The notes beneath the pieces are model-generated. The model searched no databases. It was not told the origin of the DNA and saw only the letters and a program-made list of their open reading frames with translations. The translations under genes were made by a program, and so were the position numbers. 14,559 nucleotides of DNA from RGIG3102 sp964369975 (GTDB lineage: Bacteria > Bacillota > Clostridia > Oscillospirales > Ruminococcaceae): the NCBI GenBank assembly GCA_964369975.1, contig CAYJFZ010000024.1:1-14559 (forward strand). The letters are read 5' to 3'. This document shows positions 14,545 to 14,559 of this stretch, one piece after another. Numbering within the stretch: the first letter of the stretch is position 1; every line of letters begins with the position of its first letter.

Positions 14545-14559
14545 CTTCAGCCTCTAATT
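14537..14559 (-). CDS. Last codons of an upstream gene, product unknown
   Basis: At the right edge one minus-strand frame reads L-E-A-E-D-D and then TAA at 14539-14537, overlapping the HNH start by 8 nt (ATGATTAA). Such overlaps are typical of coupled operon partners, and an acidic C-terminal tail is plausible. Only six codons are visible. From the HNH type I would expect an ATPase, but nothing in these codons shows it. Confidence 0.35.

Overview
The window is AT-rich DNA from a low-GC Firmicute, most likely an anaerobic clostridial lineage. I base this on strong AGGAGG-type ribosome binding sites, sigma-A promoters with 17-bp spacers, Lys/Asn/Ile-rich proteins, and a proline/threonine repeat surface protein of the kind common in Lachnospiraceae and relatives. 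The species is not identifiable. Every convincing gene lies on the minus strand, so the window is described from right to left. A run of 10 N at 14163-14172 shows this is a scaffolded draft assembly.

Right edge (14559 to 13661): an HNH endonuclease gene is broken artificially by the N run. The last codons of an upstream gene overlap its start, so it was the second gene of an operon. Then come a 580-bp gap holding a perfect 18-bp inverted repeat and a possible 49-aa ORF, and a PD-(D/E)XK-type nuclease gene (13078-11981) with its own promoter.

Centre (11644 to 5218): a second promoter reads into a tight operon. It encodes an Eco57I/TaqI-like adenine-N6 DNA methyltransferase, a 753-aa protein joining an N-terminal MutL/MORC-like GHKL ATPase to a complete C-terminal histidine-kinase core, a receiver-domain response regulator without a DNA-binding domain, and an HNH endonuclease. 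Gaps between these genes are 2, 13 and 10 bp. Downstream are a decayed N-terminal fragment of a retron/DRT-like reverse transcriptase, a nucleotidyltransferase-fold protein, and a perfect hairpin terminator. The block reads as a restriction-modification-like defence system with a built-in phosphorelay. My inference is that the ATPase/kinase senses infection or DNA state and controls the nucleases through the receiver. I do not recognise this exact gene set as a named system.

Left (5071 to 1262): an ordinary-looking signalling operon with a good promoter and terminator. It encodes a 7TM sensor whose C-terminal half lacks recognisable kinase motifs, a membrane histidine kinase with an HD-type phosphoacceptor motif, and a LuxR/NarL-type response regulator. 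Beyond it (1203 to 1), a separate promoter drives a pseudo-receiver protein, with Glu at the phosphoacceptor position, and a secreted protein with ten-residue Pro/Thr repeats that runs off the left edge.
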